From Amia ocellicauda (Eukaryota; Chordata; Actinopteri; Amiiformes; Amiidae), in NCBI RefSeq assembly GCF_036373705.1, contig NC_089853.1, positions 465,001 through 529,000 of the forward strand: 64,000 nt of DNA, in the 5' to 3' direction. The notes beneath the pieces were generated by a model. It was not told the DNA's origin and ran no database searches. It was given only the letters and a program-made list of their open reading frames with translations. Positions 38,555 to 50,800 of this stretch are shown here, piece by piece. Positions within the stretch are counted from its first letter, which is position 1. Each line of letters opens with the position of its first letter. A program made the position numbers and the translations under genes.

Positions 38555-39278
38555 TCTCTCTCTTCCTTCTCTCTCTTTCTGGGTTAAATATTGACAATGT
38601 TTTCAGCCTGGCTGCCTGACTATAACAGACTGACCACTCTGTGCACCCAGAAAAGAGAGAGAGAGAGAGAGAATGATCGAGACGTGATGCCTGCATGGCA
38701 GGGCCTGTACCGCCCCTGGCTGAGAGGGCTGGTGGCCTGCACTCACAAGAACCTGTTTCATTGTTTCAGTGATTGGTCCGTCACCCGGGTGGGTAACGGG
38801 TTTCCACTTGGTTTTGAACACAGCTGGTCATAGTTTTGGATTGCAGCGTGGTAACAAATACAGAGAGCAAAGCGAGTTAATCAACTTTCTAATTGGTCAA
38901 GGAAGACCGGCTCTTTATAATTGTTTACAAACGCAGTGGAGACAAGAGGCAGCGCTGACGCAGCGGGAGTCCAGCTGCAGGGGGACTGTGCTACAGTGCG
39001 CTGTGCGGCATCGGCTCGCTCCAGGCAGTGGGCAGTGAGGGGGTAGAGTAGAGGTATGAGCTGGGGGGTGGAGGAGTGTGAGGGGGGGATTGGTATATAA
39101 TCAAACATTTGTGTTTTGTTGGATCAGTGTCTCACTCTCTTATAAGTTAATAAAGTATATTTAAAAGTCAAAAGGTCACTCTCTCTTGCTTCCTTCTCTC
39201 TCTTTCTGAGTTAAATATTGACAATGTTTTCAACCTGGCTGCCTGGCTACAGTAGACTGACCACTCTGTGCACCCAGA

Positions 39279-39310
<32 letters not shown>
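38555..39310 (+). repeat. Pair of ~110-bp direct repeats 628 bp apart
   Basis: A block containing TTAAATATTGACAATGTTTT, CTGGCTGCCTG and GACCACTCTGTGCACCCAGA occurs at about 38553-38672 and again at about 39181-39305. (GAGA)n follows both copies and CT-rich sequence precedes both. The 510 bp between them is GC-richer, carries TATATAA at 39102 and AATAAA near 39150, and has no recognised coding sequence. It could be a local duplication or a small terminal-repeat element. Confidence 0.7.
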
Positions 39311-39318
<8 letters not shown>

Positions 39319-39882
39319 GTTCTATATTACAAAATACTTTAAAAAACAAACAAGCAAAAAAACAAAATAAACTATCATTCAAAATCTGTTTCTCAGCAAA
39401 TCAAGAAGGGAGAATATCCCCCGGGTCAAGGCTGCCCTGCGTTCAATTTAAAGTGTCTTGGAATTCGACTTTTTTTTTTCTACGGAGACAGAAGTGTGTG
39501 TTCATCTGTTCGCTCTCTGTGCCCCCTCCTCTTCCCTCTCCCTCAGCCCTCTGTCTCTCAATCTCTCTCTTTCTCTCCTTCTACCACTTTCTCTCTCTCT
39601 CTCTCTCTATTCAAATTCAGTTTTCTCTCTAGTTTCCATGACCAAAGTAACCCAGTGAAACCACCATAGACCAACAACTACCTTCTTCAAGTCTCTCTCT
39701 CTCTCACCCCCTCTTCCCTTTCCTTTCCTTGGAGTGCCTTGTCTCCATTCTCTTTCCTCCTCACCTCTCTCTCTCTCCCCATCTCTATCTAAGTCTCCAT
39801 CTCTCTGTAAACGCTCCGATCACACGGCTGTCACAATGCAAATTTCTTTAAAGGCTGTATTTGCATTGTTCTTGCTCTCTTG

Positions 39883-39914
<32 letters not shown>

Positions 39915-40101
39915 TTTTTGGGAAATGAAATAATGTAATAAAGGTGTTTAAAAGTCAGTCTTTTTCTCTGTTTCCTTCTTCCTACTTCCTCTCTCTCCCT
40001 CTCTCCTTCTTCTCTCTGTGTTTGTTGACTACCTCACAAGACATTATCCTCTTATATCACAGTCACATCCTGGAACAGAGAGCGAGCAAGCGAGAGAGAG
40101 A

Positions 40102-40132
<31 letters not shown>

Positions 40133-40571
40133 TGTGACTGTCCTGTATTTCTCTGTTTACTCAGCTCCTACAGTATCTACAGCACTGTACACATCCTGGA
40201 GTGAGCTGTACTACACTGACCCCATCCCCCCCCCCACACACACACTGCCCCTTACTCTGTCAGTGTGCTGCAACTGCTCAGTACATTGTGTTTAGTAGAG
40301 TGCAGTGTGTTCAGTACAGTGTGTTCAGTAGAGTACAGTGTGTTCAGTACAGTCTGTTTAGTAGAGTGCAGTGTGTTCAGTACAGGGTTGTCAGTGCTGT
40401 TGTTTCCCAGTTTCTACAAAACCAGATTTTCTCAACAGTTGCAGTGAGCCAGAAAATAACAAGCACAACATTTTCACTTCCTCTGTGTGTGTGAGTGAGT
40501 GTGTCTCTGTACAATCGTATTAAGACTCTCCCTTTCTCTCTCTCTCTCTTTCTCTCTCCCTCTCTCCCCAG
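39311..40571. repeat. Pyrimidine-rich and CAGTGTGTTCAGTA repeats upstream of cracr2b coding
   Basis: Long CTCTCTCT tracts cover much of 39490-40030. A GTGTGTTCAGTA(G/C)AGT array lies at about 40287-40390. The acceptor of the first coding exon is at 40570-40571. No exon was recognised in between. Confidence 0.65.
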
Positions 40572-40575
40572 GCGG

Positions 40576-42229
40576 ATGGCTCAGTGGCTGTCCGGGGGGG
40601 AGGAGTTGGTGGGGGAGGGTGAGGGGCATGGGGGGTGCACCCCCAGGTTCCAGGGCCTGCGGAGCCCCAGGCCGGGCCGAGGCAGGGGGCTCGTGGCATT
40701 GGGCAGCCCCAGGGAGAGGGCCCTGTGGGCGGGCGGGCGGAAGCAGGAGACGCTGGAGAAAGCCCGAGAGCTGTTCCAGCTGTGTGACAAGGAGGAGAAG
40801 GGCTTCATCACCAAGAGGGACATGCAGGTGAGGGGGTGGGGAGTACTAGACTCTGGGATAGTTAGCAAACTTGTCAAATTTGCAGATGATACTAAAATAG
40901 GTGGCTCAGCAGATACAATCTCGGCAGCACAGGCTATTCAAAGGGACTTAGATAATATTCAGTTGTGGGCCGACACCTGGCAGATGAAATTCAATGTGGA
41001 CAAGTGCAAGGTATTACACGCAGGTAACAAAAATGTCCACTATAATTACACTATGGGAGGAATAGAACTAGATGAAGTAACGCATGAGAAAGACCTAGGA
41101 GTCTATGTGGACTCCTCACTTTCTCCATCCAAACAATGTGGGGAAGCAATAAAAAAGGCAAACACAATGCTAGGGCATATTGTCAAAAGTGTAGAATAAG
41201 GGCAGTGATGTTCAGACTGTACAATGCACTAGTTAGAGCTCATCTGGATACTGTGGACAGTTCTGGGCTCCACACTTCAAGAAAGATATCGCTGCTCTAG
41301 AGGCAGTTCAGAGGAGAGCAACCCGACTTATTCCAGGTCTGAAGGGAATGTCCTACTGAGAGACTGAGGAACTGAACCTCTTCACCCTGGAACAGAGCAG
41401 ACTACGTGGGGACTTGATCCAAGTCTTCAAAATCATGAAAGGCATCGACCACATCAAACCAGAGGAGCTTTTCCAGATCAGCAGGGACACTCGCACCCGG
41501 GGACACAAATGGAAATTGGGCTTCAAGGCATTCAAGACAGAAAACAGGAGACACTTCTTCACACAGAGAGGCGTCACAATCTGAACAAACTACCCAGCGA
41601 TGTGGCTGAAGAGACAATTTGGGAACATTCAAAAACAGACTGGATAGGATCCTTGGATCACTGAGTTATTAAAGGACACCAAACGAGCACGATGGGGCGA
41701 ATGGCCTGCTATTGATTGGACTCTTTCTTATGTTCTTATGTTCTAGTGGGGGCGTAGGGGGACTATGTGTGTGTGTGAGAGAGAATGTGAGTGTTTGTGA
41801 GTGTGAGTGTGAGTGTGTATTAACGCCTCTCTTGCTCTGTCAGAGGCTGCAGAGTGAGCTCCCTCTGTCCCCAGAGCAGCTGGAGTCGGTGTTCAACAGT
41901 CTGGACCGAGACGCCAACGGATACCTGACCCCTCTGGAGTTCAGCATGGGGCTGGGTCAGTGTCTCACTCACTCTCACTCTCTCTCACTCTCTCTCTCAC
42001 CCCTCTGGAGTTCAGCATGGTGCTGGGTCAGTGTCTCACTCTTTCTCTCTCTGTCCACAGGTCAGTTCCTGGGCGTGGATACGGGGGGGCTGTGTGAGGG
42101 TGGGGTTAGGGAGGAGGCGGGGTCAGAATGGGGAGGTGCGCCTGCCGAGACCCCCGTGACCCCTGACCCTGCAGAACTGAAGCTCTCCCAGATTCTGAAG
42201 GAGCTGGGGGGGGGCAGCATATTCAAGAA
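40576..42229 (+). CDS. cracr2b: cracr2b exons: EF-hand pair
   Basis: Exons 40576-40827, 41844-41955 and 42061-42229. After a Gly/Arg-rich N-terminus, EF loop 1 is [12 protein letters not shown] (residues 71-82). It ends in Asp instead of Glu and has Lys at position 5, so binding is probably weak. EF loop 2 is [12 protein letters not shown] (105-116), a canonical Ca2+ loop. The ATG is chosen because it lies four bases after the acceptor and starts the only open frame. The last exon is an acidic, Gly/Pro-rich linker. A CR1/L2-like retrotransposon piece fills most of the first intron. Confidence 0.9.
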
Positions 42230-45200
42230 GTGAGTCTGTGTGTATGTCTGTCTGTGTGTGTGTGTGCATGTGTGTGTGTGTGTGTGTGCGTTTGTGCGTT
42301 TGTGTATGTGTGTGTGTGTTTATTGAAACAACAACAGCAGATTACAATGTGTGTGTATTGCATATATATGGCTTATATATTGTATATGTGGTATATGTAA
42401 CACACAAATATCACACACTACCTATATATATATATGTTTTTGTATTGTAAATATTTGTATTGTATGTGTGTTATATATATATATATATATTATGTGTGTA
42501 TTGTATATTGTATGCATTGTGAGTGTGTTATGTTCCAGTGAGGCGGGGCTCCAATCTCTGTGGGCGGGGCTGAGGGAGGAGCGGCCGGAGCTGCTCATTG
42601 GTTTACAGGAGCTACTGAGCCGAGTCTCCGCCCACATTCTGGACCTGCGCCGAGAGAAAGACAGTCTGGAGAGCGCGCTCAGACGGTCAGAACCCCGCAC
42701 TCACTGTAACACTGTAGCACTTGCACACTCTCTTCCTATGTCAGTTTAACACTGTAACACTCTCTCACAGTAACACTAACACTCTCTGACTGTTACACTG
42801 TAACACTCTCACTGTAACATTTATTTCTCCCTCCCTCTCTCTCTCTCAGGCGGGAGTGTGACCATGAGCAGGAGGTTCACTCTCTGTATGAGGAGATGGA
42901 GAATCAGATCAGAGAGGAGAGGGAGAAACGGCAGAGCCAGGTGCTGTGACATCAATGTGACATCACTGTAATAACACTGTAATGGCATTGAGAGCTACAT
43001 TCCAGCCAGTTGCATAAAACAATTTAGAAGCCTTAAGAACTTAAGGGTTCAATTGAGTTCCCTTAAAGCCTTTTTATAATGGCTGCATTTCTACACATTG
43101 ACAGTGAAGATGAGGCTGAGCTTCAAACAAGGGTGTCAGAGAGAAAAAATCCCATGGATACACGGGATGAGGATGAAAAACTAATGAACTAAAAACTAAA
43201 GACTACAAAAATGATGAACAACTACCAGTTTGACAGACGTTATATATTTCAAATACAGCTCTGAAAAAAATTAAGAGACCACTGCAAAATTATCAGTTTC
43301 TCTGGTTTTACTGTTTATGGGTATGTGTTTGGGTAAAATGAACATTTTTGTTTTATTCTATAAACTGCTGACAACATTTCTCCCAAATTCCAAATATTGT
43401 CATTTAGAGCATTTATTTGCAGAAAATGACAACTGGTAAAAATAACAAAAAAAGATGCAGTGTTGTCAGACCTCAAATAATGCAAAGAAAATAATACTAA
43501 GGTTTTAACTTGGGAAGAGTTCAGAAATCAATATTTGGTGGAATAACCCTGATTTTCAATCACAGCTGTCATGCGTCTTGTCATGCTCTCCACCAGTCTT
43601 TCACATTGATGTTAGGAGACTATGTCACTCCTGGCGCACAAATTCAAGCAGCTCGGCTTTGTTTGGTGGCTTGTGACCATCCATCTTCCTCTTGATCACA
43701 TTCCAGAGGTTTTCCATGGGGTTCAGGTCTGGAGATTGGTCTGGCCATGACAGGGTCTTGATCTGGTGGTCCTCCATGCTCACCTTGATTGACCTGGCTG
43801 TGTAAAGCAACCTGACGCTCACTGTATTCCTCTGCCAGTAAAGCCAGAATTGAACCCTTCTTTTCCTCACTCTTTTCCTCATTCTTCCTTTCAAACTCTT
43901 TTGGCATGGTCAATAGTAATTTTTTGATTCCAATTACTTTTGAGGTACTACTAGCACTGTTTTTGCCATCCAGCTGGTCCTATTGCAAGAGGATAGTGAC
44001 GACCACAGCAGTGGTTTTTATACTTTTCCTCGTTAAATAAGATTTGGTTCAGGTGATCACCTAATCAGTACCTCATTCAGTAGAATGAGCTGTGCCTGTG
44101 TTGGAATTCAGCAGACTGGAATGGAATCACTGCCATATATGTAGAGATGCTGATTTAAGAATAATTTGCAGTGGTCTCTTATTTTTTTCCAGAGCTGTAT
44201 CTGAGATGCTGGAATGGGAATTAGAAGCACAAACTGCATTTAATTGTAATCTGTTAAATATCCAACCTTTCAAAATAAAGCAATAATGATGTCGCGGGGT
44301 GTGAACTCTGGAGCTGTGTTGCTGGAGTCAATGGGGGAAATCTGAAAAGTCATGGAAATCATTAAAAATAACATTTTATGCTCGTTCGATGGCCCCATCA
44401 CCCAATTTTCCCCAAAGATCCATCGGTTTGTAGTCATAGAAAGTGTATTTCACCACTCAGAACTGTCGCTATTATTGTACTTGACTATTTTATTCAGGGG
44501 GCTGCCGTGTAGGCTGAGCAGAGTGCGGACTGTGCACGCACGGTCTACACTTCCCTACACTGCGCTTGCTCAGTTCGCACGGCATGTTTCTCGATCTGAT
44601 TTCTGGTACATGAGCTGGACATGAGAAACTCACTGCACTACAGATAAAATAACCTGAGAAATTATGGATGCTTGGTGCAGTTCCCCTTTAACTATAAATG
44701 TATGAATATGGCAGCACAACATGCATGTGTGTGTAGGACAGGGAACTAGGCATTCCTTCTTTTTTGTTCAAAATATTCTTAACTGCATGTAGACTGTTAG
44801 ACTAGACATTAATTAATGGACACCCAAATATTAAAATGCAGGTTTTAAATATTAACAAAACCAAAAGTATAACATAGTTAAGAAATAACCATCTGTTTTT
44901 AAAATGAAAACTAATGGGGGAATTCACTGAGGTTGTTTAATGCAGCCAGGCACTGGGCTGGAGAGACAGTTCAGTGCTGTGTGTGAAGCTGTACACTTGG
45001 TACGTCCAGCCAGTAGAGCAAAGTGTTGTGCTTGTGCTGTAGGAGGCGCTGTGCTGGCCGTCTGGACTCTGTGTGTTTGGGTTGCTTGCTTAGTTGAGTA
45101 ACATCTGGGTAATTGGTTAATTGTGCTATTGACTTCCCTGGCAGGACTCTGTGCGCCACAGCGACCGCAGCCAGCAGCTGGAGAGAGAACTGAGGAGACG

Positions 45201-47813
45201 AGAGCAAGAGCTGGAGAGCATAGCGGCCAGACAGAGAGAGGTACAGACAGAGAGAGAGTGTAAACATCTCATGCCAATAAAGTTGGTTTTGAAGTTGAAT
45301 TTGAATTTGAGAGGAGGGAGAGAGGTACAGACAGAGAGAGAGGAGGGGAGAGAGAGGTACAGACAGTGAGAGAGGAGGGGAAAGAGGTACAGACAGAGAG
45401 AGAGACGGGAAAGAGGTACAGACAGAGAGAGAGGAGGGGAAAGAGGTACAGACAGTGAGAGAGGAGGGGAAAGAGGTACAGACAGAGAGAGAGACGGGAA
45501 AGAGGTACAGACAGAGAGAGAGGAGGGGAAAGAGGTACAGACAGAGAGAGAGGTGTGGGGGAGTGAGAAGGAGATAGAAAGAGGGGGAAGAGGAGAAGGA
45601 AGGGGAGAGGTGAGAGGGAAGAGGGGAGGGAAGATGGGAGGGGGGAAGGGAAAGGTGACGGGAGAGGAGAGGGGGAGAAGAGAGGGAAAGGGAGAAGGGG
45701 AGAGGATAGGGAAGAAAAGAGGAGGCCAGGAGAGGAGAAGAGTAGAGGGAAGAGGAGAGGGGGAGAGGATAGGGAAGAGAAGAGAAGAGAAGGCCAGGAG
45801 AGAAGAAGAGGAGAGGAGAGGGAAGAGGAGAGGGGGAGAGAATGTTTATTATATATGTATCCTCCCCCCGCCCCCCCGCAGCTGGAGAGCGAGGTGCATG
45901 CCCTGAGTGCACAGCAGGCCGACATGCGTGTGCAGAACGAACGCCTGCGTGTGCTCAACACGGAGCTGCGGGAACAGCTGGAATGGAGCCGGTGCGAGCT
46001 GGAGAGAGCACAGAGTCTGATCCACAGTACAGAGCAGCACACCCTGCAGCAACACAGGGAGAAGGAGAGGTACACACACACTACACACACACTACATGCA
46101 CTTCAAACACACTACTCACACACTACACACCCACTACACACACTACACGCACACACTACACAAACTCCTATGGATGGCATGTAGGAGAAAATAAATCTAA
46201 GGCACAGGCCTCATGGTGCCTCCCCTCCAGGCAGTGTAGTTGTTACAGCAGCAAGATGTAACAACTGTGTGTATCTGTGGGTCTCTCCGCTGCAGGGATG
46301 TGTTGAAGGTGTCTAAGAACATGCAGAGGGAGAAGGAGAGTCTGATGAGACAGCTGGAACTGCTCAGGTAGTCTGTCTGTCTGTCTGTCTGTCTGTAGTA
46401 TGACAGTGCAGTAGAGCAGTGCTGGTCAGTGTGTCTGTACTGAGTGTTCAGTAATCAGTGGTGTAGTACAGACCCTGATTGAGCAACACCGGCTGACTCC
46501 CAGTTCATTCTCCTTCCCTCCATCCCTCCCTCTTCCTTTCTTTTTCTCTCCATCCCTACCTCTCTCTCCCCCTCCCCCTCCCTCTTTCTCTCTCAGGGAG
46601 ATGAACAGGAAGCTTAAAGACGAGAAGGATGTCCGTCAGGCTCAGCAGTCGGTTAGTTTCAGACAGAGGCTCCTATTGTCTCCACCCCTTTATGCAAGCC
46701 TCCCGTGTGGACACACCCACCCCAACTGGACACACCCTGTGTACCCCTGTTAGTCCTGCCCCCAAACCTCCTCACCCACTTCCGCATGCTGCCCGTACTG
46801 TACAGGACTCAACTGGTTTGTACTGTTCTGTGTTACACTGGGCTGGGCTGTACTGGGCTGTGCTGGTCTATAGTGGTCTGTGGTACCCTGTACTGGTCTC
46901 TGCTAATCTTTACTGGTCATTACAGTTGTGGTGGTGTGTACTGGTGAACAGTGTACTGGACTGTACTGCTCTGTAATGGTGAGGGCTGGTCTCTACTGGT
47001 CTGTCCGGGTTTGAACTACTCTGTATTGGTGTGAACTGATTGGCTCGGGACCAGTGGAAGATGCGTTATTGTGAATCAGACGCTGCTGTCTGTTGCTTGT
47101 GTGTTTCTGTATACTCCACTGGGCTGGACTGGTCTGTGCATCTCTTTCATATATGTATATATTTGTGTGTCGTGTGTCCTGTGTATTTTGTGTGTGTGTA
47201 ACTTATGGGGGCTGCCCAGGGTGGCTCGAGGGCAGCTGGGATTGGAGGATCCCGGTTGTGCTTCCTCACCCTCCCCATGTGTGTGTTGGGGCGGGAGACG
47301 TGGTGACGATCTGAGATGCAGTAACACAATGGGAGGTTTAAAAATTAAAGGGAGAAAGAAAATAATTGGCGATTCAAAATTTATTTAAGAAACTAATCTC
47401 AGGCTTGCTATGATCATTTCAAACTGACAGAGTGTGTGCTTGTGTGCGTGGATAGTGCGTCAATGTATCAGATTGTATGTGTCAGTGACTTAGTGTCTTA
47501 GTGTGTGTAGGAGCCAGAGTATAGGAGTGTACGTGTGTGTATTAGGGTGTCAGTGTGTATTAACGTATTCATGTGTTTGAATACACATATAAGTGTGTAT
47601 GTATTAGGGGCAGTGTTTTGTGTCTTTGCTCCCCTGTGTGGTTGTGCAGTATTGTGCAGTGCAGTGGCACTCAGGGTCAGTATCTGTGTGCTCTGTGTTG
47701 GAACAATGCTGAATAAAACAGTGTCCGTACAAATGTGTGTGTGTCTCACATTGTGTTTATTGTGTGTGGATCGCAGTGTAAGTGTGTGTGTGGGGGGGGC
47801 TCACAGTGTATTT

Positions 47814-47844
<31 letters not shown>

Positions 47845-50800
47845 CTCATAGTGTGTTTATTGTGCGTGTGTATCCTGGTGAGGGTGTGCTGTGCCTTGCT
47901 GTGTTTTGTTGTGTTGTGTTTGTGGAGATGATTTTTTGAAGAAGCACTCTCAGACTAACTGCAGCAGAGGAAGAGGACAGACCATGGGCCAACAATCCTC
48001 CAACGAAGCAAACCAACCAACAATCTACTGACCAACCACAGCAAAACCAAGGGCCAACAACCATCAATGCGTCCACTGACAGACCATTGCCCAACCGACA
48101 ACCTATTGTCCTGCAGCTACTGACCAGCTGACACTGAACAACAATCAACCAAAAACCAAACAATAAAGCACTGCCACATATCAGACCATTGACCAAGAGG
48201 CAACAGGCCAGATGTTAACATATCAACAATCCACTGACTATCAACCAACCAACTACCAACCAATGGCTAATAACTGACCACTTCGCCAGCCAGTGACCAC
48301 ACACAACCAACTCAACACCCAACGCACAACCAACAACCAGCCAACCAACTGCCATCTGTTTGTTTTTTAAACTACTGCTGTTACTAACTAAATATTGATG
48401 TTTATGCATGTCTCCCTCTCCCTCTCTCTCTTTCTCTCTCTCCCTCTGTCTGTGTGTATCTCTCCCTCCCTCCCTTTCTCTCTTTCTCTCTCCCTCTGTC
48501 TCTGTGCATCTCTGTCTCAGACTCAGTGCAGTCTTAATGTACCACAGTGACCAGTCAGCATGCATTAGGTCCTCCCCAGCATCCCACTCTCCCCGTCTGT
48601 CCCTCTGTCTCCCTTTTCCCCTCTCTCTCTCATTTAAGAGCTTCTGTACTGTAGTATGCAGTCACTGCCTGAATGCCCCCTCCACTCTGTCTGTTTAAGT
48701 GCATTGATCAGTGTCTATACTAACCTGTGCCAATCACTGTTTCCTCCCTCCCTCCCTCCCTCCCTGCTTCTCTCTGCCCCTTGTTCTTCTTCTCTCCAGG
48801 CTATTCACCCCACTAAGCCCCTGTTGAAGAAGGGCTCAGTGATTGGCAACTACCTGCTGGAGGACAAGCCAATCAAACGGTCAGACGTCAGTCTCTCCGC
48901 TCTCTCATTGGACGCTGGTTTGGGCTGGGGTGGGACTTGGTGCTGGAGTGTTTTTTATTTTTGCAGAGGGGCTTTGTGGGACGAAAGGGGGATTAAGAAT
49001 GGGGGGAGAAGGAGATGGAGGAGATTGTAGAGAGAGATGGGGGAAAGGGGTATAGGGAAGAAGAGAGGTCAATTCTAGCAATGTCTGGAAAACACTTAAA
49101 AATGAATAAGTAACTTTTCTCTGTCTCCCTCCTTCCGGTTTCATATTTTTGAACAGACAGTTGAATTCTCTAGATCTGACCAGTCAGGCCTCTGAGGAAG
49201 TGACCTCGGAGCCCAACAGGAAGAAGTATGCGTCCAATGAGAGAGGAGATGACGGCGACGGACAGCCGGACGAAGGCGAACAGAAGCTTCGACAGGAAGG
49301 GGCGGGGACTGAACAGGAAGAGGACGTGGGAGTGAAGGGTTCACCGAGAGGTCAGCCTGAGGGGACCAAAGTGAGTTGATGATCAAACATTAAATCAAAT
49401 GTATTATGCATATATAAATTAATTATGAATATATTAATTGATTGTATCTGATTGGCATGTTTTCTATCTAACCCCCTCTCCCTGCCTCCCTACACTCTTC
49501 CTCCCCCTCTCTCTTCAATCTCCCACTGCCCTCACCCCCTCACTTTCTCTTTCTCTCTCATCCACTCCACTCTCTCTCACTACGTCTGTCTCTCCCTCCC
49601 CGTTGTGCACTCCTCTCTCCCTGCTCCCTCCCCCTCCCCCATGGCAGGGTGCTCCTCAGCGGGTGTTCAAGGTGGTGTTCCTGGGCAGCTCTGGCGTGGG
49701 GAAGAGCTCCATCATCCAGAGATACTGCAGCAGCTCCTTCAACCCCCACACAAGCGCCACTGTGGGTGAGGCTCCCTCTGTCTGTGTCACTCTCTCACTC
49801 ACTCACTCTCTCACTCTCTGTCTCACTGTGTGACTCTCCCACTCCCTGTGTCATAAGAACATAAGAACATAAGCAAGTTTACAAACGAGAGGAGGCCTAC
49901 AATCTTGTTCCTTATACTCCTGGCATTGAGGTCACTCTCCCTTTCTCTCACTGTGTCACTCTCTCACTGTCACTCTCTCACGCAATGCGGCACTCTCACT
50001 GCATCACTCTCACTCTCTCTCTGCGTCACGCTCACTCTCTCACAGTGTTAAGGTGCGTTCACACTGCCCGCTCGCTAGCGCGACAGAGCGACTTGCTGCC
50101 ATTCATTTCCAATGAGAGCCGCGACTCCCGGCGACAGGGGGCGGGGCTCCGCTCGGAGACAAAATCTCCCGGCGACAGTGACAGTGAGAGTTGAGCAATG
50201 ACCAACTTTATGCAAATTAGTGTGACGGAGTTCGGCGACAACCAATGGGAGGCAGATGTGCTCTGCATATTGAAGTGCCTTCTCTTTTCTACTGGCTAGT
50301 TTAAAAATAAGACTCGCCCCTTGCGAGCGGGCAGTCTGCACACAGATTTGCGAGTTGAGCGAGCGGGCAGTGTGAATGTAGGGTTACTGTCACTATCTCA
50401 CTCTCTCACTCTCTCATGGTGTCACACTCTCTCTGTCACTATCATTATCTCACACACTGCGTGACTCTCAGTTTCTCACGGTGTTACTCTCTTACTCTCA
50501 CGGTGTCACACTCTCTCTCACTGCGTCACTCTTACTCTCTCACTGCATCACTCTCATGGTCTCACACTCTCTCTCTCACTGCACCCTTTGTCTCCCTCTC
50601 TCTCAGGTCTGGATTTCCAAGTGCGCAATGTGATGGTCGACTCGACTCCCGTCGCCCTGCAGCTCTGGGACACAGCGGGACAGGAGAGGTCTGCCAAACA
50701 CACTGCCTCTTTAACACACCGCCCCATTAACACACTGCCCCTGTAACACACTGCCCGTGTAACACACCACCTCTTTACCACACCTCCCCTTTAATGCAGC

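Noticed and set aside
45269..46090. A 273-codon minus-strand frame rich in Ser, Leu and Pro
   Set aside because: Complement of the polypurine array and of cracr2b coiled-coil exons on the plus strand.
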